Assembly: GCF_028769735.1 (NCBI RefSeq)
Contig: NC_088178.1
Coordinates: 13,170,857 to 13,234,856 of the forward strand
Source of the DNA: Zonotrichia leucophrys gambelii
Taxonomy: Eukaryota; Chordata; Aves; Passeriformes; Passerellidae
DNA length: 64,000 bases
Reading direction: 5' to 3'
Shown here: positions 39,285 through 52,100 of the stretch, piece by piece
Layout: the number at the start of each line of letters is the position of its first letter
How positions within the stretch are numbered: the first letter of the stretch is position 1
Notes under the pieces: model-generated
What the model was told of the DNA's origin: nothing
What the model saw: only the letters and a program-made list of their open reading frames with translations
Databases searched by the model: none
Program-made: the position numbers and the translations under genes

Positions 39285-39294
39285 GCGCACGCGC
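39285..39294. promoter_or_regulatory. Second NRF1-like site GCGCACGCGC
   Basis: Matches the NRF1 consensus except for one base of palindrome symmetry. It is spaced 19 bp from the perfect copy at 39304-39313, close to two helical turns, which would place both on the same DNA face. Confidence 0.45.
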
Positions 39295-39303
39295 CGGCAG
39301 AAC

Positions 39304-39313
39304 GCGCATGCGC
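39304..39313. promoter_or_regulatory. NRF1-type palindrome GCGCATGCGC
   Basis: An exact GCGCATGCGC palindrome, the core of the NRF1 consensus, about 160 bp upstream of the PTBP2 start codon. A second near-consensus copy (GCGCACGCGC) lies at 39285-39294. NRF1 sites of this type are common in CpG-island core promoters; occupancy is inferred, not shown. Confidence 0.6.
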
Positions 39314-39625
39314 CTTGCGCGCCGCTGAAGCTGTTGCCCTCAGCTGCCCGGCCCGAGCCGGCCCTTGAGGCGGCGCGAGCTGCCCCGCCCGCGGCGGGAG
39401 CGGCGGCGGAGCCTTCCCCGCCCGGCCCTGGCCCGACCCGCCACCGCTCCTGCCCCAGCGCCGCGCCCGGAGTGCGCGGGGGGCGGCAGGGGCTCCTCAG
39501 CCCATCGGCATTCCCTGCCGCCCGCCCGGGCTGAGCCGCCGGACCCCACTTGTTGAAGGGAGAGAGTTCCGGGCTTGGTCCCGGCCCTTCTCCTCAGGGA
39601 AAGCGATCAGAGGGACCCGCGCCGG

Positions 39626-42069
39626 CCTCCAGCCCCCACAGGGAGCCTTGTGCCCATCGCTCCTAACCTCGGCCGCACTGTCACTTCCCAGAAAACAACC
39701 TGTTGACTATATAACTGATCACTAACACTAATAAACATAATAAAGAGGAACGTCCAAAGGAACTACTGCAGTGAATTGGGCTGTTTCTTCACAGAAATAA
39801 GTGTCTCCGTGGTTCTTTGTAAACTGTCATGTCATGGTTCAAAATACGTGGCTATTATGAATTATACATTTTCTCCTCATTATCTTTTGCCAGATCTCAG
39901 TGTTTCATCACAAAACTTCAAATGTTCGACACGTTTCTAAGTTTCCTAGAAAAGCTGTGCATGACAAGACCCTAGATTGCATTCAAACAAAAAAGTCAAA
40001 CTAAAGATTTTATACCTATGAAAGAAAATTTGAAATTGTGATCCAAATGTTCCTGTAAGATCCCAAACCCAGAAGAATGTTTCAAAGTATCCAAAACATC
40101 TTCAGAGATTTCTATATTTTGATCTAGAAAAAATATCTCATTCAAATTCTCATTCTACTCTGCAACTTTTTGTTGTTCTGTTCTGGAAAAGCCACTCTGA
40201 TTCTCTACAGCAGTTTACTGATAATGCTTCCCCTTAATGCCATTATCATTTGGATATCTGCAACTACTTCCTCTTTCAGAAATTGTCTTCAGCACCCATC
40301 ACTGACCACTAGACTAAATTACTGTTTATTCACTTTCTTAGAAAATCCCTCTTAAATATTTGATTTGCTGAGATTGTATCTAAAGCTCATCATGCCACAT
40401 GCTATGCTTTAAGGGTTTTTCCTTCTACATTATGTTTTGGTTAGTTTTTTTTTTAAGTCTGTGGTTGTAGCATTCTTTCCTGATTACATGTGATAAAGTA
40501 CTATGATCATGAGAGAAAGTAACATTGAAGACATCAGAGACATAGGAGTGCATGTAGCAATCTCCATAAATCCAGGGCATATTTATATATTTACTTCTCT
40601 CTCTCTCTAAGCACAATCCCTGTATATTCTGGCATACTTGCTAGGCTTTGCACCATTGGAGGTTGGGTTTACAATTGGTTTCTCTTGTTTTCCATCACCT
40701 TTTGATGCTGTATTGTACTGGGAATTTTTTTTGCCTTTTTGCCCCCTTATAAGTCTAAATACATCTTATGCATTTTTGTATTGGTAGAAGTACTAATCCT
40801 TCCACTTCTTAGCAATTAGTGGAAGATGTAATTTCCATCTCATTTCTCCAACTGCCTAATTTGCTTACCTTCTTTGCCTTTATAGTAATGCCATCTTCAA
40901 ACCTGGTTTTCTCTTCTGTAATATTTCTTTTTTCTCCATCTTTCATGACACCTACAAAAATCTAAGTGAGCTAATACTCATTCAGTTTATCCTCTGAGTT
41001 AGAAGCTCTTCCACATAAAGGAGGCTGGGGAGTACCTGTTGAGTATAACAGAAAGGACACTGGAACTGAGTCTGCAAATCTGGTTGAAATAATGGATGTG
41101 ACTTTATACAGCAAAACTCTGGTCCCCCACAAAGCATCAATAAAAGTGATAATCAATCAGGATTTTACCTAGAGCATTTAATTTAAAAAGGGATAAAAAC
41201 GATACGAGTATTCAGTGCGTTTCTAATAAAATGCCACAGCACCCTCTTGATCAGTTCATGCAGTGTGGTATTCCACTTTCCTGTTCATGTAGCTTTGCCT
41301 TTTTAAACTATTAGATCATTTTTAGTACACTTCTGAGTGCCTTGTGAAATGTCTGCCGCATTTGGAACACCGTGATAGCATCATCTGTTTATCTGGTTGT
41401 CTGTTTTCTCTGTTGCTAGAGTGTGTTTTTGCTTTGTCTTTCTTATGTTTCAGATAGTCAGAAAGAAATTGTTCCCAAAAAACACCCTCTTGTCCTTAGG
41501 AGCTGTCAACTTTTTGCTGAAGTCCTGCATCAGACGTTTGAGAAGGCACTGAAGTGTCCTGTAAGAGACAAGCATTAAGTAAAATACCTCCAGCAAAGCC
41601 CTCCACATTTAGTTGTTACATTACCAAGCACATGGGCTTATATACTCTATCCATTTTATTCTAAGTAAAATTTAAGTGCAGATACTATTATCAGCTGTTC
41701 AAAAGTTCCATACCCTTACTGCTGCAACAATATCTTGTTTTCCTAAATAATTTCATTTGATCATTGATACACTTAGATGTTTCACTTTGATCAGTTGTTT
41801 CTGTTTTATTTCAAGAACAACTAATAAATAACCATCTGTGTAGTTCAGTAGCAGTGTGAGTAGTTAATGATGTTTACTTCATGGAAGATTGTAGGAATTA
41901 GAAAGCACGCAAAGATATTTTCTGCTGTACATTGTTCCAGACTGGGTCTCTGGAGTTGCTGGGGATAAAACAGCATCCACACTCTCAGAGAACAGCCTGT
42001 CCAAGAGTTTGCCTGTGCACTTTTTGACATCCCCAGCACTCTAGGGCAACAAGTCTTGCAATTTAGGAA
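39626..42069. other. Intergenic, proximal upstream of PTBP2
   Basis: AT-rich sequence immediately beyond the CpG island with no exon, RNA gene or mobile element that I recognise. It contains a CT dinucleotide run near 40596-40608. Confidence 0.7.
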
Positions 42070-43890
42070 ATCAGTGTCTGAAAAATATTTTCTTTTGTTT
42101 GTGTGAAGCCCACTGCCTGATAATTTCCTGTGATGTCCACTAGTTCTCCTTTTAAAAAAAATAGATGTATCATTTTTTTCTGTGTACCTATTCTTGCTGT
42201 TCTTGAATGCATATACCTCCATCATACTGTCTTCAGTTATCTTTCAGCTATTCTAGAAAATTTCATGTTTCCTCTATTAAAAGTCATTCCCTGTTTTCAA
42301 TGATTTGTTTTGGTTTTTTTTAATACCCTTCATAATCCTATTCTAGAAGACCATAATGGTTTTCATTATTCAAGTTACACACTCAATGGCTTTATATAGG
42401 TGCATAATAAATGCTTTCTGGTTTTATATTATTTTTCTTTCTTATAACACCAATCTCATTTGCATGTTTGAATCCTACTGAGCCATGAGCTGGTGTTTTC
42501 ACAGAACCCCCCATAACTGAAGCACTCTTTGCTGTGTGAAAGCCATTTATTTAGATTCCAGGATTTTGCACTTATATTTTGGCTTGTTTTCTCTCTCACA
42601 TATTACTTCCATTTTTCAGCACAGAATGTAACTTGCCATTTTATCATTCAGTCACACAGTATCATGAGAGCTTTCCACAATTCTTCACGGTCAGCTTTTG
42701 TTTTTATTACCATGAATAATTCAGCATCATCAGCAAACTTGGTTGCCTTGATAATCACTCTTTTTTCCAGATCATTTAAGAATATGCTGAACAACACAGG
42801 TCCCTGTGGTACACTACCAATGACCTCCCTGTACTGTAACAAAATAGAACATTTTTCTTGTCCTTCATTTAATATCTTTTATTAATCTAGTATTAATAAC
42901 TAATAATTAACAGTTTAATAATATATCAAAGAATGTACCTGTTAATCTTGTGTCAGCTTAGTTTCTCTCAAGAGCTTTGGGCAGAGAACTTAAGCAAATT
43001 CTTTTTTTAAGAGAATGTTATCATGTTGTTTCAATCAGACTATGCTAAAACTTAGTGATTCCTTCAAAGAATATGATGCTTCTTGCTATTAGAGGCACTT
43101 ACACAGTAACAACTCTTCATTTGTCCTTATCTCCAAACAGCCCCATTCTTCAGTTTCCCCAAATTGTTAATGGTAGTGTCATTAAATGGTGTTGCTTAGA
43201 ACAACAGATCCTCGGGATATTATGGGAAAGGTTGATCATTTGGTTTACCAGTCTTTGTTATATTAAACCACATTATTCTACCTTAAGCCAGTCCTTATCA
43301 TCTTCATAAATTCCCCAGATGCCTTTGAGCGAAGTCCCAACATTTATTAGTAGCTATTCATCTTTTTGTGCTCCTGTAAACAATGTCCTTAATCAACATT
43401 TCTTCCCAGCACTCTATGTTGATTTACTTTGTTTTTTTAAACTAAGTTTTGAAGCTATTGTGTAGCTCTTACAATCACAGTGCCCTAAATAAATGTCTCT
43501 TTTTCAAGCTCAGGTCAGAACTTGTCTTGCTGGCCTGAATCCCACAGGCTGGCTCCAGCATTTTATTTCTAGCATCTTTGCTAGAAAGACAGCTTACCTT
43601 GGGCAGGCTGGGAATGTTACTGCTCTCTACCATTTAAAGCACTGAAATATGTGGCATAGCTCATCCTGTACTTAAGTGAACATTCATTTGTGTCCAAAGG
43701 TCTGCTCATGACAACCAGATTATTGTCAGTCTGCCCACTCTTTCTCTGTGGCTTTTACGATATCCACCTGGAAATTTATTTTCTGCATCAAATTCACCTT
43801 TTTCTATCACTGTGATTAAAAACATGTACATTTACTTTCTTCAGGACTGAAGACCACTTTTACTTTTTATTACAAACAATATGTGCCAGC
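42070..43890 (-). mobile_element. Ancient CR1/L3-type LINE relic, antisense (RT domain and 3' part)
   Basis: The minus strand of 42648-42842 reads as a damaged reverse-transcriptase segment with VPQG, PVLFSIFLNDLEK and KFADDAELF. These are the VPQGSVLGPVLF and FADD catalytic blocks of CR1-clade LINEs, with deletions and the second catalytic Asp region changed (FADDAE). Flanking plus-strand text also follows the amniote CR1 consensus in order. Examples are ctgcctgataatttcctgtg, tatacctccatcata, 'attcaagttacacactcaatggc' with tttatatagg, aggattttgcacttatattt, ccagatcatttaagaatatg, and gaagaccactttt near the right end. About 1.8 kb of one old, dead copy; the edges are approximate. Confidence 0.82.
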
Positions 43891-46679
43891 GGTGTTTGCA
43901 AACATCCTTCGTTCCACAGGGCTTTCTTGGTTTTGTCTTAGAGAGGTAGTGGAGCAAAGATCATGTTGTGGGTCATGTACAGCCATGGCTGCAGCTGTTT
44001 TCTGTCAGGGGCAAGAAGTGAAATGAATATTTTTCTTTAGCTTTTTTCTTCTTTTTTTTTTTTCCTTTGCCTTTTTTTTCCCTGAATGCAAAAGTGTCTG
44101 TTGATGTTATAAAAAAAAGGGTAGAACTTGTCTGCTTCTTAATCCCAGACCAACATCTGACAGGTGACTTTATGTAATATACACAATGAGCCCAGTCTTG
44201 TACATGCTCTGAAGCTGCCTAATTTTGCAGATATGATAATTATGATTACTAAAATGGTGACCAAAACAGTAATGGAGAACACATTTTTTTAAAAAAATAA
44301 ACACCACCAAGGAAAATATTCCAAATCTCCAATAAAATAGTAGCAAATTAAAGCAATACATTCTCAAACAAAGAAAGAAAACTCATAGCAATTTTAAAGA
44401 ATATTCTTTGCACAGCTAGACTGAAATGGGACTTTTGCTATTGATTTCAGGAATACCAGAACTTGAACTCTGAACTCAAATAATTTAAAAGGAGTAAAAA
44501 GTGTCTCACAGTAATTTTTAAAAGGCCATATAAGTGACAGATAAGCTCACCTTTCCACTTTATCCTTTGATGTTAGAAAATGAAATTATTTTTGTACAAT
44601 TTTTCCAAAACTGTGCTCTCATAACATCCTATTCTAAGTTCTTTCACATGCTTTTGCACCTTATGTAGGAATGGCACTATGTTCCAGGGTTTTTTGATAG
44701 GGATTATTTTATGGAGTCCTACAAGACTGTATAAATTATCAAAAAGAATATCACAGAGGAAAAATATTTTCAAGTGGATGCTGTCCATGGTGGTAAAAGA
44801 TATTTAAAATGGAAACCTTTTAAGTGACACAGAAAATGTCTTCAAAGAGGACACCCCAGAAATGTGACTATTTTTTAAAAAATGAAAATCTTCAAAGCAG
44901 ACACTTCTTTCTGTGAGGAAATCCTCAAAGGGGCATTCCTCCGGAGTGAGAATCTTTGAAAATGAAATCTCTTAAATGATCTGAAAACTTTGAAAGTAAT
45001 AAACCATTCCTAAAACTGAAAGCAGTATTTCCTTGGGAGAGTATATGGTATTCCTAAAGAGAGAAATAACTGCACCATTGTTAACTATAGAGCCAAACAA
45101 TGCTTCTTCTCTTACAAGAAGAATAAGTATTATTTTAAATCTTTATCATCTTCACAAAGTTATTAAAATACATTTTTACAATATTTTAAACAATTAATAG
45201 TATTGGTGGCAGTATACTCTTTCTCACTGGGCAAGCCGTTGCTGACTTAAAAAGAAATCATTAATTTCTGAAGATGTAAGTAAGAAAGTCCATGAAATAG
45301 AACTTATTGGAAGTATTTCTGTAAATGATATTCCTGTGGAATTCCTTTTTTTCACCCCTAAAAGACAGGAAATAGCAGCTTTGCAGTATGTTTTTCCACT
45401 TAAGAACTGTATGATTTTTGGAACCTGGATGATTTCTGCAGGAAATACATATTCAGATGTTTTCCCATCTAGCACATTCCATGGAGTGCTTGCTGGTCAA
45501 AAGCTTTTCAGGGAAGTGCTATAGAAGCAAAGCTGTGACAAGCAAAGTAAATAGCCTCTATATAGCTCAGAAAGGAAACAATAAAAAGACAATTTGTTCA
45601 TTTTGCCACACTGAAACATCATGGCCTTGAAGATGACTGCTGTTAAAGTGTTTCCTTGAGCAAAGCAGGGAGGTGGATCTATAGCATCATTTAAGGAGGC
45701 TGACTGCTGGGGCACTACACAAGCTGTTGGACTGTGAGGGAGCTGCAGCTGACCCAAAGCCAACAGCAAGCCAGAATTATTTGCAGGGCAAGGCACTGGA
45801 GTTTAAAGCATCCAGACACAGGCTTCTTTAAATTAAGAAATTCAGAAATGAACGGATAAAATACATAATTGCGTGGCCACTTGAGCGGCCACTTTGTCTC
45901 TTACCCATGAGACTCATGGAAGCAACATTTTAGTCATCTACTCCTGGTGGAGTGAACCTACAATAGTACGACAACCTTCATACTGTTCCTACATCAGAAA
46001 TACTCAACAAGTCACAGTCTCTTCCCCTCTCCTTTATTATCTTTTCATGCTGTCCTCACACACTCTTCACTTCGGGATTTGGGCATCATAAATACCCCTA
46101 GGAAAATGTAGCTATGGGGATACATTGTGACAGTCTGGTTTTTAATTGCTTTACTGTACATACTTTTCCCACTGGTCTGTTTGTCTAGCAGCAAATTTAA
46201 CAGAGATCACTTAAGCATCTTTCTGTATTAAATATTATATATAACATTAGTCTTTCAGATGTACTCAGCTGAAATAGTTTTTAGCATATCAATTTCACAG
46301 ACCTGTGATTTCTGTGGAGTGAAGTACGGGGAGGTTCAACACAGGAGGCAAATTTGACCCAACTGACACAACCTATACAACAAAGTTATTTAATAATAGC
46401 CTTTAGCGGGGATGGAGGTTTGCATTTTAGAAAAAAATAAAAGGATGACCACAAAAAGTAGAAGTTGTTTTCATGCTAAAAGGTAGATGTGAATAGTGGT
46501 TTTGCTTATAGCAGAAAAGAAATCCAGGTTGCAAGGACCAATTACCATGTTCAGTTGCTGTTAATCTTTTCACTCACTGAATACAGCAGTCACTGCAGCT
46601 GGCAATGCTCAGAGAATTTAAGTGAAAGATACAAATACCTTGTGAGATCATTTGAAGATGATCTGCCCAAGTAGCTGCA
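43891..46679. other. Intergenic, AT-rich with T-rich tracts
   Basis: A T-rich tract lies at about 44035-44083. Three imperfect copies of a 'gaaaatcttcaaagaggacac'-like motif occur at about 44833, 44883 and 44918. A 6-bp inverted repeat (GTGGCC/GGCCAC) lies at 45873-45892. No gene recognised. Confidence 0.65.
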
Positions 46680-49166
46680 CATAAAAACCTTTCTGCAGCA
46701 CAGCCTCTCAAAACCAAAACTCCTGGCCCAGGCTGCAGGGGTGCCACCAAGCCAGGGCAGCTGCAGGGCCCGGCCCTGTGGCACTGACACAGAGCAGCCC
46801 ACACTGGGGACAGCGCAGTGCCCTCCCTGCTGCCCCCCTGCAGCCACCACACAGCCCCCAGGGCTGGCACATAAACTGGGGCGCTGGTGAGCTTTTGTGC
46901 AGCTAAAACTCTCCCTGCAGTGTAGCCAGAGCCTCACATCAATCCTTGAGCAAAGTCCCTTCCCAGACTCTGCTCAGGCTGGGACTAGTACATGTGCTCC
47001 CATGCTCCAAATGAGATTTTTGGAGAGGTGCACACCCCTGCAGCTCTGATCCCTGAATAATCAGAAACTGAGACATCACTATCACAGGTAGAATTAGTGA
47101 CCTATCAGGCCTTAGGTGGTAAGGTTAAAAAAGCACCAGGAAGAAATCCATAAACTAATATTTTGCAAGGTTTTTTTTTCTATTCCTCATGTACCACAGA
47201 AACTTCGTGATATGTTAGCTGTAATTTAAAGTTGACCTGCTACGGCAAACAAAAATCTCACAGATGGTGGAGTACGGACAACAGATCAAGGCACCTCAGT
47301 AATTTTCCTTGTCAACCTAACTCTTGTCTTTTCAATTTAGAAATAATAGAAAAATCCCCAGTGTTTCCGAGGTTACAAATATTCTTCTCTAGACTAAATT
47401 ATATTTTCCATTAAAAAATTGCAAGTTGCTCTATCAACCATACAAAGCAGATGTAGTTTTCTTTCATATGCAGCATGAAGAGTTACAGAAATGTTAAGCG
47501 GTAAAAGGCACAACAACCCACTGGAATTTTGAAAATGGGTGCCAAGTAGAAGAGCTATAGATGAGAGATGGAAGTCAGAAATAATTCTGTTCCTAAATTC
47601 ATTATGTATCCAGATGGATATTGTTTAAAAAAAAATCAGTTTGCCATCCCCTAAACTAATTTACTTTATAATTTCAAGAGTAATCTTCTGTGTAGTCTAC
47701 TGTCCTTTAGGAGTGCTGATGTAGCTGGAGAACAAGAGCAGCTTGTCACACTGCATTACAAACCGTCTGCTTGCAAATTTCAGAGAATTTCTGGCCACTT
47801 GTGACATAATATCTCATTAACCTTTTGCAGTATCTGAACCCAACAAAGATATCTGCATTTTCAGAATAAACAGCAGCTATCATCTCAACTTCCATCATGA
47901 ATAGCAGCAACTTTTAACAAATATCATCAGCAATACGAGATGCAGTCCAGTGCTAGGCTGATTTCTCGTGGCTTGGACTATAGTAATCATCTTTTTGTCA
48001 AATTTACATCTCTGTGTTTCTTTACTCATTTCTTAGTTCAGCTATCAGCCCAATATTGTGCTTGCTGTCTAATGTGGCAACTTAGCAGATGTAAAATATT
48101 ATTTTAAAAGGGCAAAATTGATAGTTTACAACCACTATAGGCACAGAACATGTAAAGTAGAAGCCATCATCCTGTAGTAAGTAATCAAAATACTGCTGCA
48201 GCAGTCCTGGTGCAGGTTTTCCAGGGGATTGGAGTCAGGGCAGTCATATCCCTCCTGTTTTCTGCACAAGGGCAGGCAGAGCTAAGCCTTGGCCTCAGGG
48301 CACAGGAGCTCTCTGACAGGAGCGAGAAGGGATCAAGGCCACTGACACATACAAGTGCTAGACAGGATGAACAGGGTATTTGGAGGCACAAAAGATCTCC
48401 CAGCTCCAGCCCAACCTGAGGCAAGGCAGCTCGCTGCGATTAAAGGCGTGCATTGCTGAACAAAATATGGCTCTGCCCAAACATGGTTCTGAAAGCTGTA
48501 GAGACTCTGCTTACCTATCTCTACAGTCCTTTTTTCAGCTTTGGCTCATTATTTTAGTTCAGGCAGGAATTGCCCTGCACTGATTTTCACTCCTAGTTGC
48601 AATCAAAATGTTGCTGTGATAATCTCAAACTTTAAGCTCAGGGACCACTAGACCTAAACCCTAAGAACTCTGGATTCTGATTGTCTAACTTTGCTAAAGG
48701 CAAGTTCTTAATAGTAGGGAAACAGCAGTCACTCATGCTGAGTTAAAGGGAAAGATTTAGTACACAACAGTTCTTGTTCAGGCCCCACAGGTTTTTGTTG
48801 CCAGTAAACAGGGAAGCACCAGGCTGTCATTACAGTGTCCAAGGTGTGCCTACTCCTCAGCTTGCTTCTTACTTGCATCATGCTTGCTCAGTGCCCTGTT
48901 GAAACCACACTCAGCTGAACAACGCATTAATCGTGCAAAAGGCAAAGCCAACAAAAACTTCAGGACTGATTTTCACAGTCTTCTGTTTTCTTTTTGCTCT
49001 ATTTCTCTCTTTAAGGACACAAGCAAACCAAGCAGGTCTGACTGAAGTACTATTTTGGAGAGGTTTGCAACAAGATGTGAAGTCTTATTAACACAGAACC
49101 TTTCATCCAAAGACCACAAATACCTACCAGTATAAATTAAGTCTGACTTGTCCTCTGTATAACATA

Positions 49167-49196
49167 TAACAATAATAATAATTATTGTTATTATAG
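49167..49196. repeat. AAT/ATT trinucleotide tract
   Basis: aacaataataataattattg and following ttattatagta form a short (AAT)n that turns into (ATT)n, a simple microsatellite with a palindromic centre. Confidence 0.8.
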
Positions 49197-52100
49197 TATA
49201 TTCTAATTGTTGGACAAACTGATTCTTTCAAGTAACGAGAACAGCAGTGCAGTAGCTGAGGAAGAAAAAGAGCTTTAGAGTTGAGTCCAAAATGTCAATG
49301 TAACCATAATGTTACCTTCCAAACTGCAATACACAGTGGAAGTCCTTGGTAACTGGACAGTCATGCCTTTGAATTTCTTATCTGCAACAATAAAATACCC
49401 CATTCAAAAAATGAATTAAAACGCAAATTTGATGGGACTTAAAAAATTGTATTTTGAATTCCCGAGTATTCAAGAAGATTCTGATCAGCTACAGGCTCCT
49501 TCCCTTGTGGTGATTTTACACTCTATATGACCAGTTTTCAGTAAATAACATAATGATCTCAATGGTCATGGTCAGAAAGATAATTTTTAAATCATTTCAG
49601 TCCTGAAAGTACAGCCAGTCTGATTTTTAAGCTGCCTAAGGTGTCTGAGCTGCTTTACTAAACTGATCTGAAACATGAACTTAGCAATACAAGAATCAAG
49701 ATTTTTAACTGAGACTATCAGAGTATCTCTAAAACACAGGACATTAGGTGGAACACCCCAAATCTATCATCATCCTAAAGTGATCCAAATATCAATCTTT
49801 CACACATGGTGCCAATCAAGAGTCAATAATAAGCCACAAGCATTAATCTCCATTATAGGTTTGTGTAAAGTATGACACATGTATAGATTCAGTGCAGATT
49901 TGGACACTGTCTTACCACAAAAGTAAATCACTTCTCAATAGCCAATAGTTTTAAGTTGCCTCAATAAGTACAGGGGATTTTGGTGCCAAGTCTACCAAAG
50001 GGAAGTAGGCATCTCAAAAAAAGTAGGGGCCTTTGATCACCCAGAACAACTTTGAAATTGCCTCCTAAATTAGCTAAGAATCAATAACACACGAGGCAAA
50101 GAGAGAAGATGTGATGTTGAATGCCCCACTGAGCAATCCACAAGGGAGGGAGGAGGGCAGAAAAGGAAGCTGGGGGTGCCAGCTGGTGGCTCTCTGCAGC
50201 CCAGGGTCTCAGGGAAGGCACTGCCTTACAGCATGGATCCATTCGCCACCCACAGCCTGTCAGCTGCATACAGAGAGGCAGCACAAGCAATTAAATTTCA
50301 TTTCCAGGCAAGCGTACTTCTCTTTCTGTATTTGCCATCGTAGCTTCTTCTATTTTGGATTTTGTAAAGAAATGCTCCACTTTAACATGGTTTCCGTTAA
50401 GGGCAAGATTTCAAGGTTAGTAGATAAATTCACACCATTCCATGTCTGTGGCTGTAATGATCCATAAATCCAGCTTACTGGAACCCTTTTGGATTGCCCA
50501 CTCTCCATTTCTCTAGGTATTGAAAGCATTCAGCATCTGGTATTGTATTAGCTGCACAATTTAGGCAATGGTGAGTCAAGAAATTCCCTTGGATGACCTG
50601 TGTGAGCCATGTAGACAGCAGAACACGCTGAAAGGAGAGAGAAGAGTGCCAGAAAATAACTACATTCTGGTCTAGTCTCTACATTTGCAATTGTCAATTA
50701 ATAAAAGCAGGCAGATTTTAATTAAGCTGGAGGTGATGTAGAGGTTTCAGCAAAGCAGCACTGACTCCACAGATCTGGCTGCAGAATTTAAATTGTTTTT
50801 AATTCTGGATTTATGGGGCTTTTATTAAATGTCACAAGAGTAAATGTAGTCTGAAGACTGGGAGAGCTGCTCCTACATCCAGGTTTTTACCAAATGTAAA
50901 AGTAATTAAACTACGAGGAATTCTAACACAACTTGTAACTGAAAAACATTATACACTATATTAATTCACCCTTGATTAAATTTTAACAAAAACTAGAAAA
51001 CTGCACTCCGGAAAAGACCAAGAAGAAAAGCAATTATAGAAGCCTCTCTACGAATCTGTTACATTTATATAATGGAATTTCTGATCTGATGAGAGGAAAA
51101 TCTGAGGAACAGAAACTTTCCACAGTATTTCTTTCACAACTTGGTAGAGCTGCCAGAAGAAATTCCTGGCGGGTGTAATGCTGACCACAGCGAGCTGTGA
51201 GTTACATACTTGTTCCCTGAGTCACACTCTGAGGCAGCCTGGCTGCCCTGCCTCAGCCTGCACCCATATAAAGAAAGAAGCAGAACTTAAGCACATCATC
51301 AATAGCAGCATGGCATTAAGAGGGTCAGTCTCTTGCTTGTTGTGCATCACATTCCTCCCAGACAAGCACAGGTCTTTCTTTTTCTCTGAGCAGCTTTCAT
51401 TTATTGTAATATAAATAGAAAAAAAATAGCTTGTATATTTGAATTAATAAGTGTGCTTGGAGGAGGACACAAGCAAAAAGCTAAACATTTATTTTGCTTT
51501 TTTAATTCCTAGTTTTAAACCCATCAGTGCTGATAGCATAATAACCAGGATATTAGAAGCCAGGGTCTAGAATATCATTTTTATGTGAGGAAGAAATACA
51601 TGAAAAATATTTTTTCAAAGTCAAACAGGGCAGTTAGTGACCTGCAAAAAATTAAAATATTTACACATAAGTGTAGGTCAAGACTGTGTATGACCCATCT
51701 TAGCATAGAGACAGCAGCTGAAACGGCAGAGCCAGCACTGTGTGCAGCCCAGGCTCCCCGGCAGAGCCCTCGGCACAGGAAAGGACCAGCCGGGCTGGAG
51801 GGGGAGGTGATTCACCCAGCCAGCGGGGACACAGGCGAGCCTGGAGCCCTGTGCTCACACTCGGCTCCGAGGAGAGGATGTCTGGCCAGGAGTAAACAAA
51901 CTACTTAATTAGTATTTTCCCCGAACAGAGGAGAACCTCCCACAGCTGCTGTGTGCCCCAGCCCAGGCTGGGAGACGCTGCCTTCCTTCCCTCCTGCTGC
52001 TGTTCCTGCTCTGTGACCGGGGCTTTGCACACTGAGCTGTCTTTATTTTAGGTTTATTTACACATTCTGCCAACAGAGATTACCATAGCTCTCAACAGGC

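Larger units (their letters stand above)
38690..39625. promoter_or_regulatory. PTBP2: CpG island promoter of PTBP2
   Basis: A sharp rise in G+C and CpG density relative to the surrounding AT-rich DNA covers exon 1 and its flanks. No TATA box is placed upstream of the start codon. It carries NRF1-type and YY1-type motifs typical of TATA-less housekeeping promoters. The boundaries are judged by eye. The island extends about 480 bp upstream of the start codon and 450 bp into intron 1. A divergent transcript to the right is possible but no coding exon supports one. Confidence 0.85.

Noticed and set aside
38896..39534. 212-codon plus-strand open frame over the CpG island, and several overlapping ones on both strands
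   Set aside because: GC-rich DNA has few stop codons. Composition is Pro/Ala/Arg/Ser without domains, and the region is the PTBP2 promoter and exon 1.
42648..42842. 64-codon minus-strand frame with VPQG and FADD
   Set aside because: Reverse-transcriptase motif of a decayed CR1-type LINE, not a host gene; described as a mobile element.
44833..44960. Possible tandem repeat of a 'cttcaaag' motif
   Set aside because: Three units with irregular spacing (about 50 and 35 bp) and low identity; noted in the region entry only.
46574..46937. 115- and 98-codon minus-strand frames in a GC-rich patch
   Set aside because: Cys/Gly/Trp-rich with no family resemblance, no splice context and no matching neighbour.
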